Source of the DNA: CAZWEZ01 sp964632795
GTDB lineage: Bacteria; Pseudomonadota; Alphaproteobacteria; Rhodospirillales; 2-02-FULL-58-16
Direction of reading: 5' to 3'
DNA length: 49,412 bases
Assembly: GCA_964632795.1 (NCBI GenBank)
Contig: CAZWEZ010000015.1
Location: 1 to 49,412 of the forward strand
The position numbers and the translations under genes were made by a program. This document shows positions 37,905-47,393 of the stretch, in pieces (positions within the stretch are counted from its first letter, which is position 1; every line of letters starts with the position of its first letter). A model generated the notes under the pieces. It had not been told where the DNA came from. It did no database searches and was given only the letters and a program-made list of their open reading frames with translations.

Positions 37905-38215
37905 TGTTGGAAATCGGCCTCTCCCATTACCTGAGCCTGGCCGCGATCCTGTTCGCGCTGGGCATCTTCGGGGTCTTCCTCAACCGCAAGAACGTCATCA
38001 TCATCCTGATGTCGGTGGAGCTGATGCTGCTCTCGGTCAACATCAACCTGGTCGCCTTCTCGGCCCACCTCGACGACCTGGTGGGCCAGGTGTTCGCCCT
38101 GTTCGTGCTCACCGTGGCCGCCGCCGAGGTGGCCATCGGGCTGGCGATCCTGGTCGTCTTCTTCCGCAATCGCGGCTCGATCGCGGTCGAGGACATCAAC
38201 ATGATGAAGGGGTGA
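37904..38215 (+). CDS. nuoK: NADH-quinone oxidoreductase subunit K
   Basis: 103 aa. Three membrane helices with the two conserved glutamates of the proton path, in IILMSVELMLLSVNIN and AAAEVAIGLAIL. Mrp/ND4L-type subunit. Confidence 0.97.
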   Translation: MLEIGLSHYLSLAAILFALGIFGVFLNRKNVIIILMSVELMLLSVNINLVAFSAHLDDLVGQVFALFVLTVAAAEVAIGLAILVVFFRNRGSIAVEDINMMKG

Positions 38216-38224
38216 GGGAAGGGT

Positions 38225-40183
38225 ATGTACGCCAGCGCCGTTCTGCTGCCGTTGCTGGGCTCGGTCATCGCCGGGCTGCTGGCCTTCGTCGCCCCCGCCG
38301 ACAAGGCGGCCAAGGTGCGCCTCGACCGGACCGCGCAGTGGGTCACCTGCGGCGCCCTGCTGCTGTCGGCGGTTTTCGCCCTGTTCATCTTCATCGACGT
38401 GGTGGTCGAGGGCAACCCGGGCACGGTGGAGCTGTTCACGTGGATCGATTCGGGCGCCCTGGAGGTGTCGTGGGCGGTCAAGATGGACGCCCTGTCGGCA
38501 ACCATGCTGCTGATGGTGACGGTGGTCTCGTCGATGATCCACATCTACTCCATCGGCTACATGCACCACGACCCGTCGATCCCGCGCTTCCAGTCGTACC
38601 TGAGCCTGTTCACCTTCTTCATGCTGATGCTGGTCTCGGCCGACAACCTGATCCAGTTGTTCTTCGGCTGGGAGGGGGTCGGCCTGGCGTCGTACCTGCT
38701 GATCGGCTTCTGGTACGACCGGCCCTCGGCCAACTCCGCGGCGATCAAGGCCTTCGTCGTCAACCGGGTCGGCGACTTCGGCTTCCTGCTCGGCATCTTC
38801 GCGGTCTACATGCTGTTCGAGTCGATCCATTTCGACACCATCTTCGCCGCCGCGGAGAGCCAGTCCGAAGCCACGCTGTCGGTGTTCGGCGGCGAGTTCC
38901 ACGCCCTGACCGTGATCTGCCTGCTGCTGTTCTTCGGGGCCATGGGCAAGTCGGCCCAGATCGGCCTCCACGTCTGGCTGCCCGACGCCATGGAGGGGCC
39001 GACCCCGGTCTCCGCCCTGATCCACGCCGCGACCATGGTCACCGCCGGCATCTACATGGTCGCCCGGATGTCGCCGCTGTTCGAATACTCCGACGTCGCC
39101 TTGACCGTGGTCACCGTGGTCGGCGCCACCACCGCCCTGCTCACCGGCACCATCGCCTGCGTCCAGAACGACATCAAGCGGGTGATCGCCTATTCCACCT
39201 GTTCGCAGCTCGGCTACATGTTCTTCGCCCTCGGGGTTTCGGCCTACTCGGCGGGCATCTTCCACCTGATCACCCACGCCTTCTTCAAGGCGCTGCTGTT
39301 CCTCGGCGCCGGGTCGGTGATCCATGCCATGTCCGACGAGCAGGACATGCGCAAGATGGGCGGTTTGTGGAAGATGATCCCGGTGACCTACCTGCTGATG
39401 TGGGTCGGCTCGCTGGCCCTGATCGGCATCTGGCCGTTCGCCGGCTTCTACTCCAAGGACATCATCCTCGAATCGGCTTACGCCGCCCAGACCGGGGTCG
39501 GCACGCTGGCCTTCTGGATGGGCATCGCGGCGGCCTTCCTGACCGCCTTCTATTCGGGGCGGCTGTTGCTGATGACCTTCCACGGCGCGCCGCGGGCCGA
39601 CGAGACGGTGCTGGCCCACGTCCACGAATCGCCCAAGGTGATGATCATCCCGCTGCTGTTCCTGGCCGGCGGGGCGATCGGCGCCGGCTATCTGGGCTAC
39701 GAGTACTTCGTCGGCCACGAGGCCGGGCGCTTCTGGGGCGATTCCCTGCTGGTCCTGGACAGCCATCGGGCGCTGGAGAACGCCCACTACGTGCCGCTGT
39801 GGGTCAAGTACCTGCCCCTGGTGGTCGGCGTCGGCGGGTTGGGGCTGTCCTATCTCATGTACAGCGTCGCCCCCGGCCTGCCGGCGGCGCTGGCCGGACG
39901 GTTCAAGGCGATCCACGCGCTGCTGCTCAACAAGTGGTACTTCGACGACCTCTACGACATCGTGTTCGTGCGTCCGGCGTTCTACCTCGGCCACAACCTG
40001 TGGAAGATCGGCGACGGGACCCTGATCGACGGCATCGGCCCCGACGGGGTGGCCGCCTCGACCCTCGACATGGCCCGGCGGGTGGCCCGCCTTCAGACCG
40101 GATACCTGTACCACTACGCTTTCGCGATGCTGAGCGGGATCGTGGTCCTGGTCACCTGGTATCTGCTCCATCAATCGGGATGA
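38225..40183 (+). CDS. nuoL: NADH-quinone oxidoreductase subunit L
   Basis: 652 aa. Distal antiporter-like proton-pumping subunit: GWEGVGLASYLLIGFWY, HVWLPDAMEGPTPVSALIHAATMVTAG, and VIAYSTCSQLGYM with the channel Lys and Glu residues. The long C-terminal lateral helix follows about residue 520. Confidence 0.97.
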   Translation: MYASAVLLPLLGSVIAGLLAFVAPADKAAKVRLDRTAQWVTCGALLLSAVFALFIFIDVVVEGNPGTVELFTWIDSGALEVSWAVKMDALSATMLLMVTVVSSMIHIYSIGYMHHDPSIPRFQSYLSLFTFFMLMLVSADNLIQLFFGWEGVGLASYLLIGFWYDRPSANSAAIKAFVVNRVGDFGFLLGIFAVYMLFESIHFDTIFAAAESQSEATLSVFGGEFHALTVICLLLFFGAMGKSAQIGLHVWLPDAMEGPTPVSALIHAATMVTAGIYMVARMSPLFEYSDVALTVVTVVGATTALLTGTIACVQNDIKRVIAYSTCSQLGYMFFALGVSAYSAGIFHLITHAFFKALLFLGAGSVIHAMSDEQDMRKMGGLWKMIPVTYLLMWVGSLALIGIWPFAGFYSKDIILESAYAAQTGVGTLAFWMGIAAAFLTAFYSGRLLLMTFHGAPRADETVLAHVHESPKVMIIPLLFLAGGAIGAGYLGYEYFVGHEAGRFWGDSLLVLDSHRALENAHYVPLWVKYLPLVVGVGGLGLSYLMYSVAPGLPAALAGRFKAIHALLLNKWYFDDLYDIVFVRPAFYLGHNLWKIGDGTLIDGIGPDGVAASTLDMARRVARLQTGYLYHYAFAMLSGIVVLVTWYLLHQSG

Positions 40184-40190
40184 GACGACG

Positions 40191-41705
40191 ATGAGCAATT
40201 TTCCGATCCTGTCGCTGGTGATCTTCCTGCCCCTGGTCGGCGCCGCCTTCATCCTGACCATCCGCGGCAGCGAGGAGGTGGTCGCGCGCAATGCCCGCAA
40301 CGTGGCGCTGTGGACGTCGGTCATCACCTTCGTCCTGTCGCTGTTCATCTGGATCGACTTCGACATCACCACCGCCGACTTCCAGTTCGAGGAACGCATC
40401 GCGTGGATGCCGGCCTTCAACATCTCCTACCACCTGGGGGTGGACGGCATCTCGATGCTGTTCGTGCTGCTGACCACGCTGCTGACGCCGATCTGCGTGC
40501 TCGCCAGCTGGGAGGTCATCACCGACCGGGTCAAGGAGTACATGATCTCGTTCCTGGTCCTGGAAACGATGATGGTCGGCATGTTCTGCGCCCTGGATCT
40601 GGTCGTCTTCTACATCTTCTTCGAGGGCGTGCTGATCCCGATGTTCCTGATCATCGGCGTGTGGGGCGGGCCGCGCCGGATCTACGCCGCCTTCAAGTTC
40701 TTCCTCTACACGCTGCTCGGCTCGGTGCTGATGCTGCTGGCCATCCTGACCATGTACTTCGACGCCGGCACCACCGACATCCCGGAGCTGATGCGCCACG
40801 CCTTCCCGGCCACCCTTCAGACCTGGTTGTGGCTGGCCTTCTTCGCCTCGTTCGCGGTCAAGGTGCCGATGTGGCCGGTCCACACCTGGCTGCCCGACGC
40901 CCATGTCGAGGCGCCGACGGCGGGTTCGGTGATCCTGGCCGGGGTGCTCCTGAAATTCGGCGGCTACGGGTTCCTGCGCTTCTCGCTGCCGATGTTCCCC
41001 GAGGCCAGCGTCCAGTTCACGCCCCTGATCTTCACCCTGAGCATCGTCGCCGTGATCTACACCTCCCTGGTGGCGCTGGCCCAGCAGGACATGAAGAAGC
41101 TGATCGCCTATTCCTCGGTCGCCCACATGGGCTTCGTCACCGTCGGCATCTTCACCCTCAACGTCCAGGGGATCGAGGGCGCCATCTACCTGATGCTGAG
41201 CCACGGGGTGGTCGCCTCGGCGCTGTTCCTGATCGTCGGCGTGGTCTACGACCGCATGCATTCGCGCGACATCTCCACCTACGGCGGGCTGGTCCACCGG
41301 ATGCCGGCCTACGGGCTGGGCTTCATGCTGTTCATGCTGGCCTCGGTGGGGCTGCCGGGGACCAGCGGCTTCGTCGGCGAGTTGCTGATCCTGATGGGCG
41401 CCTTCCAGACCAATTCCTGGGTCGCCGCGTTCACCGCCCTCGGCGTCATCCTGGGCGCCGTCTACATGCTGTACCTGTACCGGCGGGTGATCTTCGGCAA
41501 GCTGACCAAGAAGGACCTGATGGGGATCCTCGACCTCAGCGGGCGCGAGATCGCGATCTTCGCGCCGCTGGTCGCGCTGGTCCTGTGGATGGGCATCTAT
41601 CCGCCGTCGTTCCTGGACTTCATGCACGTCTCGGTGAGCAACCTGATCGAACAGTTCGAGGCGGCGCGGGCGGCCGGCGGCGGCCTCGCCCTGGCCGGCC
41701 AATAG
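40191..41705 (+). CDS. nuoM: NADH-quinone oxidoreductase subunit M
   Basis: 504 aa. Antiporter-like proton channel subunit with FFEGVLIPMFLIIGVWG, PVHTWLPDAHVEAPTAGSVILAG and LIAYSSVAHMGFV. Usual length, membrane arm of complex I. Confidence 0.97.
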   Translation: MSNFPILSLVIFLPLVGAAFILTIRGSEEVVARNARNVALWTSVITFVLSLFIWIDFDITTADFQFEERIAWMPAFNISYHLGVDGISMLFVLLTTLLTPICVLASWEVITDRVKEYMISFLVLETMMVGMFCALDLVVFYIFFEGVLIPMFLIIGVWGGPRRIYAAFKFFLYTLLGSVLMLLAILTMYFDAGTTDIPELMRHAFPATLQTWLWLAFFASFAVKVPMWPVHTWLPDAHVEAPTAGSVILAGVLLKFGGYGFLRFSLPMFPEASVQFTPLIFTLSIVAVIYTSLVALAQQDMKKLIAYSSVAHMGFVTVGIFTLNVQGIEGAIYLMLSHGVVASALFLIVGVVYDRMHSRDISTYGGLVHRMPAYGLGFMLFMLASVGLPGTSGFVGELLILMGAFQTNSWVAAFTALGVILGAVYMLYLYRRVIFGKLTKKDLMGILDLSGREIAIFAPLVALVLWMGIYPPSFLDFMHVSVSNLIEQFEAARAAGGGLALAGQ

Positions 41706-41720
41706 AGGAGAGCTCCGGCG

Positions 41721-43193
41721 ATGCCGATGGCCGATGTTCCCAACCTGATCCCGGCCCTGCCGGAGATCTTCCTGGCCGTGGCGGCGATGGCCCTGCTGAT
41801 GCTGGGCGTGTTCCAGAACGACGCTGATGCCGGGGAGGAGGCCGGGACGGCGCGGCTGGTCTCCTACCTCAGCATCTTCGCCCTGGTGGTCGCCCTGTTC
41901 TGGGTGGTCGCCCAGGGCGGGGAAAGGGTGCTCGCCTTCGGCGGCATGTTCGTCGCCGATCCGTTCTCGGACTTCTTCAAGGTCCTGGTCCTGATCGCCT
42001 CGTGCCTGGCCATCTTCATCTCGCGCAACTACCTGGAGCGCCAGGGCATGGCGCGCTTCGAGTACGCGGTGCTGATCCTGTTCGCCACCATCGGCATGAT
42101 GATGATGATCTCGGCCAACGATCTCATCTCGCTGTATCTCGGCCTCGAGATGCAGAGCCTGTCGCTCTACGTCCTGGCCGCCTTCCAGCGCGACGACACC
42201 CGCTCCACCGAGGCCGGCCTCAAGTACTTCGTGCTCGGCGCCCTGGCCTCGGGGATGCTGCTCTACGGCAGCTCGCTGGTCTACGGCTTCGCCGGCACCA
42301 CCAGCTTCGACGTCCTGGCAGGTCTGTTCAAGGAGGCCCCGGCGCACGAACCCGCGGTCGGCCTGGTGGTCGGCATCGTGTTCATCCTCGCCGGCCTTGC
42401 CTTCAAGGTCTCGGCGGTGCCGTTCCACATGTGGACGCCGGACGTCTACGAGGGGGCGCCGACCCCGGTCACCGCGTTCTTCTCGGTGGGTCCGAAGATC
42501 GCCGCCGTCGCCCTGCTGTTGCGGGTGATGATCGGCCCCTTCGGCGGCTTGGCGGAGCAGTGGCACCAGATCGTGATCTTCGTCTCGGTCGCCTCGATGG
42601 TGCTCGGCGCCTTCGCCGCCATCAACCAGCGCAACATCAAGCGGCTGATGGCCTACAGCTCGATCGGCCACATCGGCTACGCGCTGATCGGCCTGGCGAT
42701 CGGCGACGAGGTCGGGGTGCGCGGGGTGCTGATCTACATGGCCATCTACCTGTTCATGAACCTCGGCGCCTTCGCCTGCATCCTGTGCATGCGGCGCAAC
42801 GGCCTGATGGCCGAGGGCATCGACGACCTCGCCGGACTGTCCAAGAGCCACCCGATGATGGCCGCGGCGATGGCCGTGTTCATGTTCTCGATGGCCGGCA
42901 TCCCGCCGCTGGCCGGCTTCTTCGGCAAGTTCTACATCTTCCTCGCCGCCATCGAGGCGGGACAGTTCACGCTGGCCATCATCGGCGTCCTGACCAGCGT
43001 GGTGGGGGCCTGCTACTACATCCGGATCGTCAAGGTGATGTACTTCGACGACCCGGGCGAGGTCCTGGACCGCCCCATCGACCGCGAGATCACCGCCGTC
43101 CTGATCGTCACCGGCCTGTTCGTCGTCTTCTTCTTCGTCTATCCGGCGCCGATCCTGTCCAGTGCCTCGGCGGCCGCCGCGGCCTTGTTCTGA
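41721..43193 (+). CDS. nuoN: NADH-quinone oxidoreductase subunit N
   Basis: 490 aa. Third antiporter-like subunit: YLGLEMQSLSLYVLAAF, PFHMWTPDVYEGAPTPVTAFFS and LMAYSSIGHIGYALIGL. A second ATG two codons in is equally usable. Last gene of the nuo set; birA follows after 10 bp, so the transcript probably continues. Confidence 0.97.
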   Translation: MPMADVPNLIPALPEIFLAVAAMALLMLGVFQNDADAGEEAGTARLVSYLSIFALVVALFWVVAQGGERVLAFGGMFVADPFSDFFKVLVLIASCLAIFISRNYLERQGMARFEYAVLILFATIGMMMMISANDLISLYLGLEMQSLSLYVLAAFQRDDTRSTEAGLKYFVLGALASGMLLYGSSLVYGFAGTTSFDVLAGLFKEAPAHEPAVGLVVGIVFILAGLAFKVSAVPFHMWTPDVYEGAPTPVTAFFSVGPKIAAVALLLRVMIGPFGGLAEQWHQIVIFVSVASMVLGAFAAINQRNIKRLMAYSSIGHIGYALIGLAIGDEVGVRGVLIYMAIYLFMNLGAFACILCMRRNGLMAEGIDDLAGLSKSHPMMAAAMAVFMFSMAGIPPLAGFFGKFYIFLAAIEAGQFTLAIIGVLTSVVGACYYIRIVKVMYFDDPGEVLDRPIDREITAVLIVTGLFVVFFFVYPAPILSSASAAAAALF

Positions 43194-43203
43194 GACCGCC
43201 GCC

Positions 43204-43983
43204 ATGACCGCGGAGACGACGGTCTCGCTACCCGATCCGTTCCGGCTGATCGCCCTCGACAGCATCGACAGCACCAACGAGGAGGCCAAGCGCCTGGCCG
43301 CCGGCGGGGCGCCCGAGGTTACCGTGGTGTGGGCCGGCGAACAGACCGCCGGCAAGGGACGGCGGGGCAGGGGGTGGGTCTCGCCGCCCGGCAACCTCTA
43401 CTGTTCGCTGCTGTTGCGGCCCCATTATCCGGCCACCGTTGCCATGCAGTTGGGGTTCGTCACCGCCATCGCCCTGGCCGAGGCGGTGCTGGCGGTGCTG
43501 CCCCGGGGCGCCTTCGTCACCTGCAAGTGGCCCAACGACGTGCTGGTCGAAGGCCGCAAGGTCGCCGGCATCCTGTTGGAATCGGCGGCCAGCGAGGATA
43601 ACCTGCTCGACTGGCTGGTGGTGGGGGTGGGACTGAACGTCGCCCACCACCCGTCTGAGGTCGGGTTCCCGGCGACCTCGTTGCTGAGCGAGGGGGCGCG
43701 CGAGATCACCGTTCCGGGGATGCTGGAGACGGTCTGCCTGCGCTTCCTGAGCGGGCTGGTGACGTGGCGCAACCTGGGCTTCGCCTCGGTCCGCAGGGCG
43801 TGGCTGCAACGCGCCCACGGACTGGGGGAGCCGATGACGGCGCACCTGGAGGGGGAGACGCTCGACGGCGTCTTCCGGACGCTGGGCGAGGACGGGACGT
43901 TGGTGATGGATGTCGAGGGCGTCGAACGGCGGATCACCGCCGCCGACGTGTTCCCGAGGGCAACCGAAACGGAGGCCAGGTGA
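43204..43983 (+). CDS. birA: Biotin-[acetyl-CoA-carboxylase] ligase
   Basis: 259 aa, class I (no N-terminal DNA-binding domain). Contains IDSTNEEAKRLAA, the biotinyl-AMP loop GKGRRGRGWVSPPGNLY, CKWPNDVLVEGRKVAGILLE and a small C-terminal SH3-like domain. Attaches biotin to carboxyl carriers. The order nuoN-birA-coaX-rnj is common in alphaproteobacteria. Confidence 0.94.
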   Translation: MTAETTVSLPDPFRLIALDSIDSTNEEAKRLAAGGAPEVTVVWAGEQTAGKGRRGRGWVSPPGNLYCSLLLRPHYPATVAMQLGFVTAIALAEAVLAVLPRGAFVTCKWPNDVLVEGRKVAGILLESAASEDNLLDWLVVGVGLNVAHHPSEVGFPATSLLSEGAREITVPGMLETVCLRFLSGLVTWRNLGFASVRRAWLQRAHGLGEPMTAHLEGETLDGVFRTLGEDGTLVMDVEGVERRITAADVFPRATETEAR

Positions 43984-43984
43984 G

Positions 43985-44761
43985 ATGCTGTTGACCATCG
44001 ATTCCGGAAACACCAACATCGTCTTCGCGGTCTTCGACGACGACGGCGGGATCCTCGGCGAGTGGCGCTCCTCGACCAACACCGAGCGCACGGCCGACGA
44101 GTTCGGGGTGTGGCTGGACCGGCTGATGGCGCTGGCGGGCATCGACCGCGACGCCGTCACCGACGCCATCGTCGCCACCGTGGTTCCGGCGACCCTGTTC
44201 GGCCTCAAGACCCTGTGCCAGAAGTACTTCGGGTGCAATCCCCTGGTGGTCGGGGACCCTGGTGTCGAGCTCGGCCTGAAGGTGCTGGTCGATCGCCCCG
44301 AAGAGGTCGGCGCCGACCGCCTGGCCAACGCCGTTGCCGCCCATGAGCGCTACGGCGGCCCGCTGATCGTCCTCGACTTCGGCACCGCGACCACGTTCGA
44401 CGTCATCGACGGCGAGGGCAACTACTGCGGCGGCGTCATCGCGCCGGGCATCAATTTGTCCCTGGAGGCCCTGCACATGGCCGCCGCCAAGCTGCCCCTG
44501 GTCGCTATCGGGCGCCCCGACAGGGTCATCGGCAAGGGCACCGTCGAGGCCATGCAGTCGGGCATCTTCTGGGGCTACGTGGCGATGATCGAGGGTCTGG
44601 TGGTGCGCATCGGCGACGAATTCGCCAGCTCCATGGAGGTCGTCGCCACCGGCGGCCTGGCCCCCCTGTTCGCCAAGTCCATCGACTGCATCAAGTGCTC
44701 GGACCCCGACCTCACCCTGCGCGGGCTGCTCGCCATCCATCGCCGTAATAGTGCGCCATGA
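43985..44761 (+). CDS. coaX: Type III pantothenate kinase
   Basis: 258 aa. ASKHA-fold kinase with the phosphate loop IDSGNTNIVFAVF, GADRLANAVAA, and DFGTATTFDVID. Phosphorylates pantothenate in coenzyme A synthesis. Starts one base after birA ends and overlaps rnj (ATGA). Confidence 0.95.
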   Translation: MLLTIDSGNTNIVFAVFDDDGGILGEWRSSTNTERTADEFGVWLDRLMALAGIDRDAVTDAIVATVVPATLFGLKTLCQKYFGCNPLVVGDPGVELGLKVLVDRPEEVGADRLANAVAAHERYGGPLIVLDFGTATTFDVIDGEGNYCGGVIAPGINLSLEALHMAAAKLPLVAIGRPDRVIGKGTVEAMQSGIFWGYVAMIEGLVVRIGDEFASSMEVVATGGLAPLFAKSIDCIKCSDPDLTLRGLLAIHRRNSAP

Positions 44762-46425
44762 GCTCCGATTCGGCCGAGGAACTGCTGTTCGTGCCCCTTG
44801 GCGGGGCCGGCGAGATCGGCATGAACCTCTATCTCTACGGCTACGGGCGCCAGGGCAACCACCGCTGGCTGATGGTCGATCTGGGCATCACCTTCGGCGA
44901 CGACAGCACGCCCGGGGTCGATGTCATGATGGCCGATCCCGCCTTCATCGCCGACCGCCGCGAACGGCTGGAGGGGCTGGTCCTGACCCACGCCCACGAG
45001 GACCACCTGGGCGCCGTGCCCTACCTGTGGGAGCGGCTGCGCTGCCCCATCCACGCCACCCCGTTCACCGCCTCCCTGCTCAGGCGCAAGCTCCCCGAGA
45101 CCGGGATCCAGGACCAGGTCGAGATCATCGAGACCCCGCTCGGCGGCCGCTTCCGGGCCGGCCCCTTCGACGTGGAGTTGGTCTCGATGACCCATTCGAT
45201 CCCCGAACCCAACGCGCTGGCCATCCGCACCCCGTTGGGGATGGTGCTCCATTCCGGGGACTGGAAGCTGGACCCGGGACCGGTGATCGGCGAGCGGGCC
45301 GACGAGGAGGCGCTGAGGCGGCTCGGCGAGGAGGGGGTGCTGGCCCTGGCCTGCGATTCGACCAACGTCTTCGAGCCCGGGGATTCGGGCTCGGAGGCGG
45401 ACCTGCTGCCGGTCCTCGGCGAGATGATCGGCGCCCGGAAGAGGCGCCTCGCGGTGGCCTGCTTCGCCTCCAACGTGGCCCGCCTTCACACCATCGCCGC
45501 CGCCGCCGCCGCCAACGGCCGCGACGTGGCGCTGGTCGGCCGTTCGCTGTGGCGGATCACCGAGGCGGCCCGCGAGAACGGCTACCTGGAGGGCATCCCG
45601 GCCTTCCTCGATGACGTCGACGCCTCCCGGCTGCCCCCGGACAAGGTGCTCTACATCTGCACCGGCTGCCAGGGCGAACCGCGCTCCGCCCTGTCGCGCA
45701 TCGCCACCGGCAACCATGCCCGGGTGACCCTGGGCGACGGCGATACGGTCATCTTCTCGTCGAAGGTCATCCCCGGCAACGAACGCTCCATCGGCCGCCT
45801 GCAGAACCGCCTGATCGGCAAGGGGGTGGAGGTGATCACCGAACACGACGCCCCGGTCCACGTCTCGGGCCATCCCGCCCGCGACGAACTGGTCCGGCTC
45901 TACGACATGATCAGGCCGCGGATCGCGGTGCCGATCCACGGCGAAACCCGCCACCTGAGGGAACACGCCGTCCTCGCCCGCCGGTGCGGGGTCCAACAGG
46001 TGGTGGTCGCCGAGAACGGCGCCATGGCGCGCCTCGCTCCCGGAACCCCCGGCCTGGTCGGCGAGGCGCCGACCGGCCGCCTGGCCCTCGAGGGCGGCCG
46101 CGTGGTGCCCATGGACGGCGACCTGGTGCGCGGGCGCAGCCGGGCGATCTTCAACGGCTCGGCGATGGTCACGGTGGTCCTCGACGCCAAGGGCCGGCTG
46201 GCCGGCGAGCCGCAGGTGTCGGCGATCGGCCTTCTCGAGGCCGGGGACGTGGCGATGGCGGACGCCGTCATCGACGCCGTCCGCCGGGCCGTCGGCAGGA
46301 TGCCGGCATCCTCGCGCAAGGACGACGACAAGGTGCGCGAGGAGGTCAGACTCGCGGTCCGCCGCGCCTTCCGCGACGCCGTCGGCAAGAAACCCGTGAC
46401 GCAAGTGCACCTGGTCCGCCTGTGA
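44758..46425 (+). CDS. rnj: Ribonuclease J
   Basis: 555 aa. Metallo-beta-lactamase fold with the zinc motif THAHEDHLGA, a beta-CASP domain (about 210-370) and a C-terminal domain. HSGDWKLDP, the Ser-rich ACDSTNVF and VHVSGHPARDEL stretches are family marks. Exo/endo-ribonuclease in RNA processing and decay. Translationally coupled to coaX. Confidence 0.95.
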   Translation: MSSDSAEELLFVPLGGAGEIGMNLYLYGYGRQGNHRWLMVDLGITFGDDSTPGVDVMMADPAFIADRRERLEGLVLTHAHEDHLGAVPYLWERLRCPIHATPFTASLLRRKLPETGIQDQVEIIETPLGGRFRAGPFDVELVSMTHSIPEPNALAIRTPLGMVLHSGDWKLDPGPVIGERADEEALRRLGEEGVLALACDSTNVFEPGDSGSEADLLPVLGEMIGARKRRLAVACFASNVARLHTIAAAAAANGRDVALVGRSLWRITEAARENGYLEGIPAFLDDVDASRLPPDKVLYICTGCQGEPRSALSRIATGNHARVTLGDGDTVIFSSKVIPGNERSIGRLQNRLIGKGVEVITEHDAPVHVSGHPARDELVRLYDMIRPRIAVPIHGETRHLREHAVLARRCGVQQVVVAENGAMARLAPGTPGLVGEAPTGRLALEGGRVVPMDGDLVRGRSRAIFNGSAMVTVVLDAKGRLAGEPQVSAIGLLEAGDVAMADAVIDAVRRAVGRMPASSRKDDDKVREEVRLAVRRAFRDAVGKKPVTQVHLVRL

Positions 46426-46439
46426 AAAGGAGGTGAGCG

Positions 46440-46844
46440 ATGATCGGCAGACTCAACCACCTCGCCATCGCGGTGCCCGACCTGGCGGCGGCGGCCGCCG
46501 TCTACCGCGACGCCCTGGGGGCCAGGGTGTCGGAGCCTCGGCCGCTGCCCGAGCACGGGGTCACCGTGGTCATGGTGGAACTGGACAACGCGGTGGTCGA
46601 ACTGGTCGAACCCCTGGGCGAGGACTCGCCGCTCGCCGGGTTCCTGGAACGCCACCCGGCCGGCGGCCCCCACCACGTGTGCTACGAGGTCGCCGACATC
46701 CTCGCCGCCCGCGACCGCCTGGTGGACCGGGGGATGCGGGTGCTGGGCGACGGCCAGCCCAGGATCGGCGCCCACGGCAAGCCGGTGCTGTTCCTCCACC
46801 CCAAGGACCTCTGCGGCACCCTGACCGAGCTGGAAGAGGCTTAG
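46440..46844 (+). CDS. mce: Methylmalonyl-CoA epimerase
   Basis: 134 aa, glyoxalase/VOC fold. Metal ligands in LNHLAIAV (His), HHVCYEV (His) and the final Glu region GTLTELEE. Interconverts the methylmalonyl-CoA epimers on the way from propionyl-CoA to succinyl-CoA; the next enzyme, methylmalonyl-CoA mutase, needs B12, as NrdJ does. Preceded by a near-perfect AGGAGGTGA ribosome-binding site. Confidence 0.94.
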   Translation: MIGRLNHLAIAVPDLAAAAAVYRDALGARVSEPRPLPEHGVTVVMVELDNAVVELVEPLGEDSPLAGFLERHPAGGPHHVCYEVADILAARDRLVDRGMRVLGDGQPRIGAHGKPVLFLHPKDLCGTLTELEEA

Positions 46845-46847
46845 AGA

Positions 46848-47393
46848 TTGTCCTGGTACTGCGACGCGGCGCCCGGCCATCCCTTCCATGGCCCCTATCA
46901 CGACACCGCGTACGGCTTTCCGCTGAGCGACGAGGCGGGCCTGTTCGAACGCCTGTCGTTGGAGATCTTCCAAGCCGGGCTGTCGTGGCTGACCGTGCTC
47001 AAGAAGCGCCCGGCCACGGTGGCCGCCTTCGACGGCTTCGATGTCGATACGGTGGCCGCCTATGGGACGGCGGACGTGGAACGCCTGCTGGCCGACGCCG
47101 GGATCATCCGCAACCGGCTCAAGATCGCCGCGATCATCGACAACGCCCGGACCATCGCCGCCATGAGGGGCGGCGATGGCGGCTTCGCCGGCTGGCTCGA
47201 ATCCCACCACCCCCTGTCCAAGGCGCGGTGGGTGAAGCTGTTCAAGACCACCTTCAAGTTCACCGGCGGCGAGATCACCGGCGAGTTCCTGATCAGCATC
47301 GGCTACCTGCCGGGCGCCCACCGCGAGGACTGCCCGGTGTTCAAGCGTATCGCCGAACTGGACCCGCCGTTCGCTAGACCACGGCGAACTTGA
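46848..47393 (+). CDS. tag: DNA-3-methyladenine glycosylase I
   Basis: 181 aa from a TTG at 46848, 3 bp after mce; no ATG fits the conserved N-terminus. The zinc-staple ligands are kept: Cys5, His18 and near the end His and Cys spaced as HREDC. The LSLEIFQAGLSWLTVLKKR segment and AGIIRNRLKI are family marks. Excises 3-methyladenine from DNA. The last 20 bp overlap the 3' end of the convergent azgA gene. Confidence 0.9.
   Translation: MSWYCDAAPGHPFHGPYHDTAYGFPLSDEAGLFERLSLEIFQAGLSWLTVLKKRPATVAAFDGFDVDTVAAYGTADVERLLADAGIIRNRLKIAAIIDNARTIAAMRGGDGGFAGWLESHHPLSKARWVKLFKTTFKFTGGEITGEFLISIGYLPGAHREDCPVFKRIAELDPPFARPRRT

Noticed and set aside
37733..43394. Very long Asp/Glu/His/Gln/Arg-rich minus-strand frames under nuoJ-N
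   Set aside because: Typical complement frames of GC-rich membrane-protein genes; no start signals or families.
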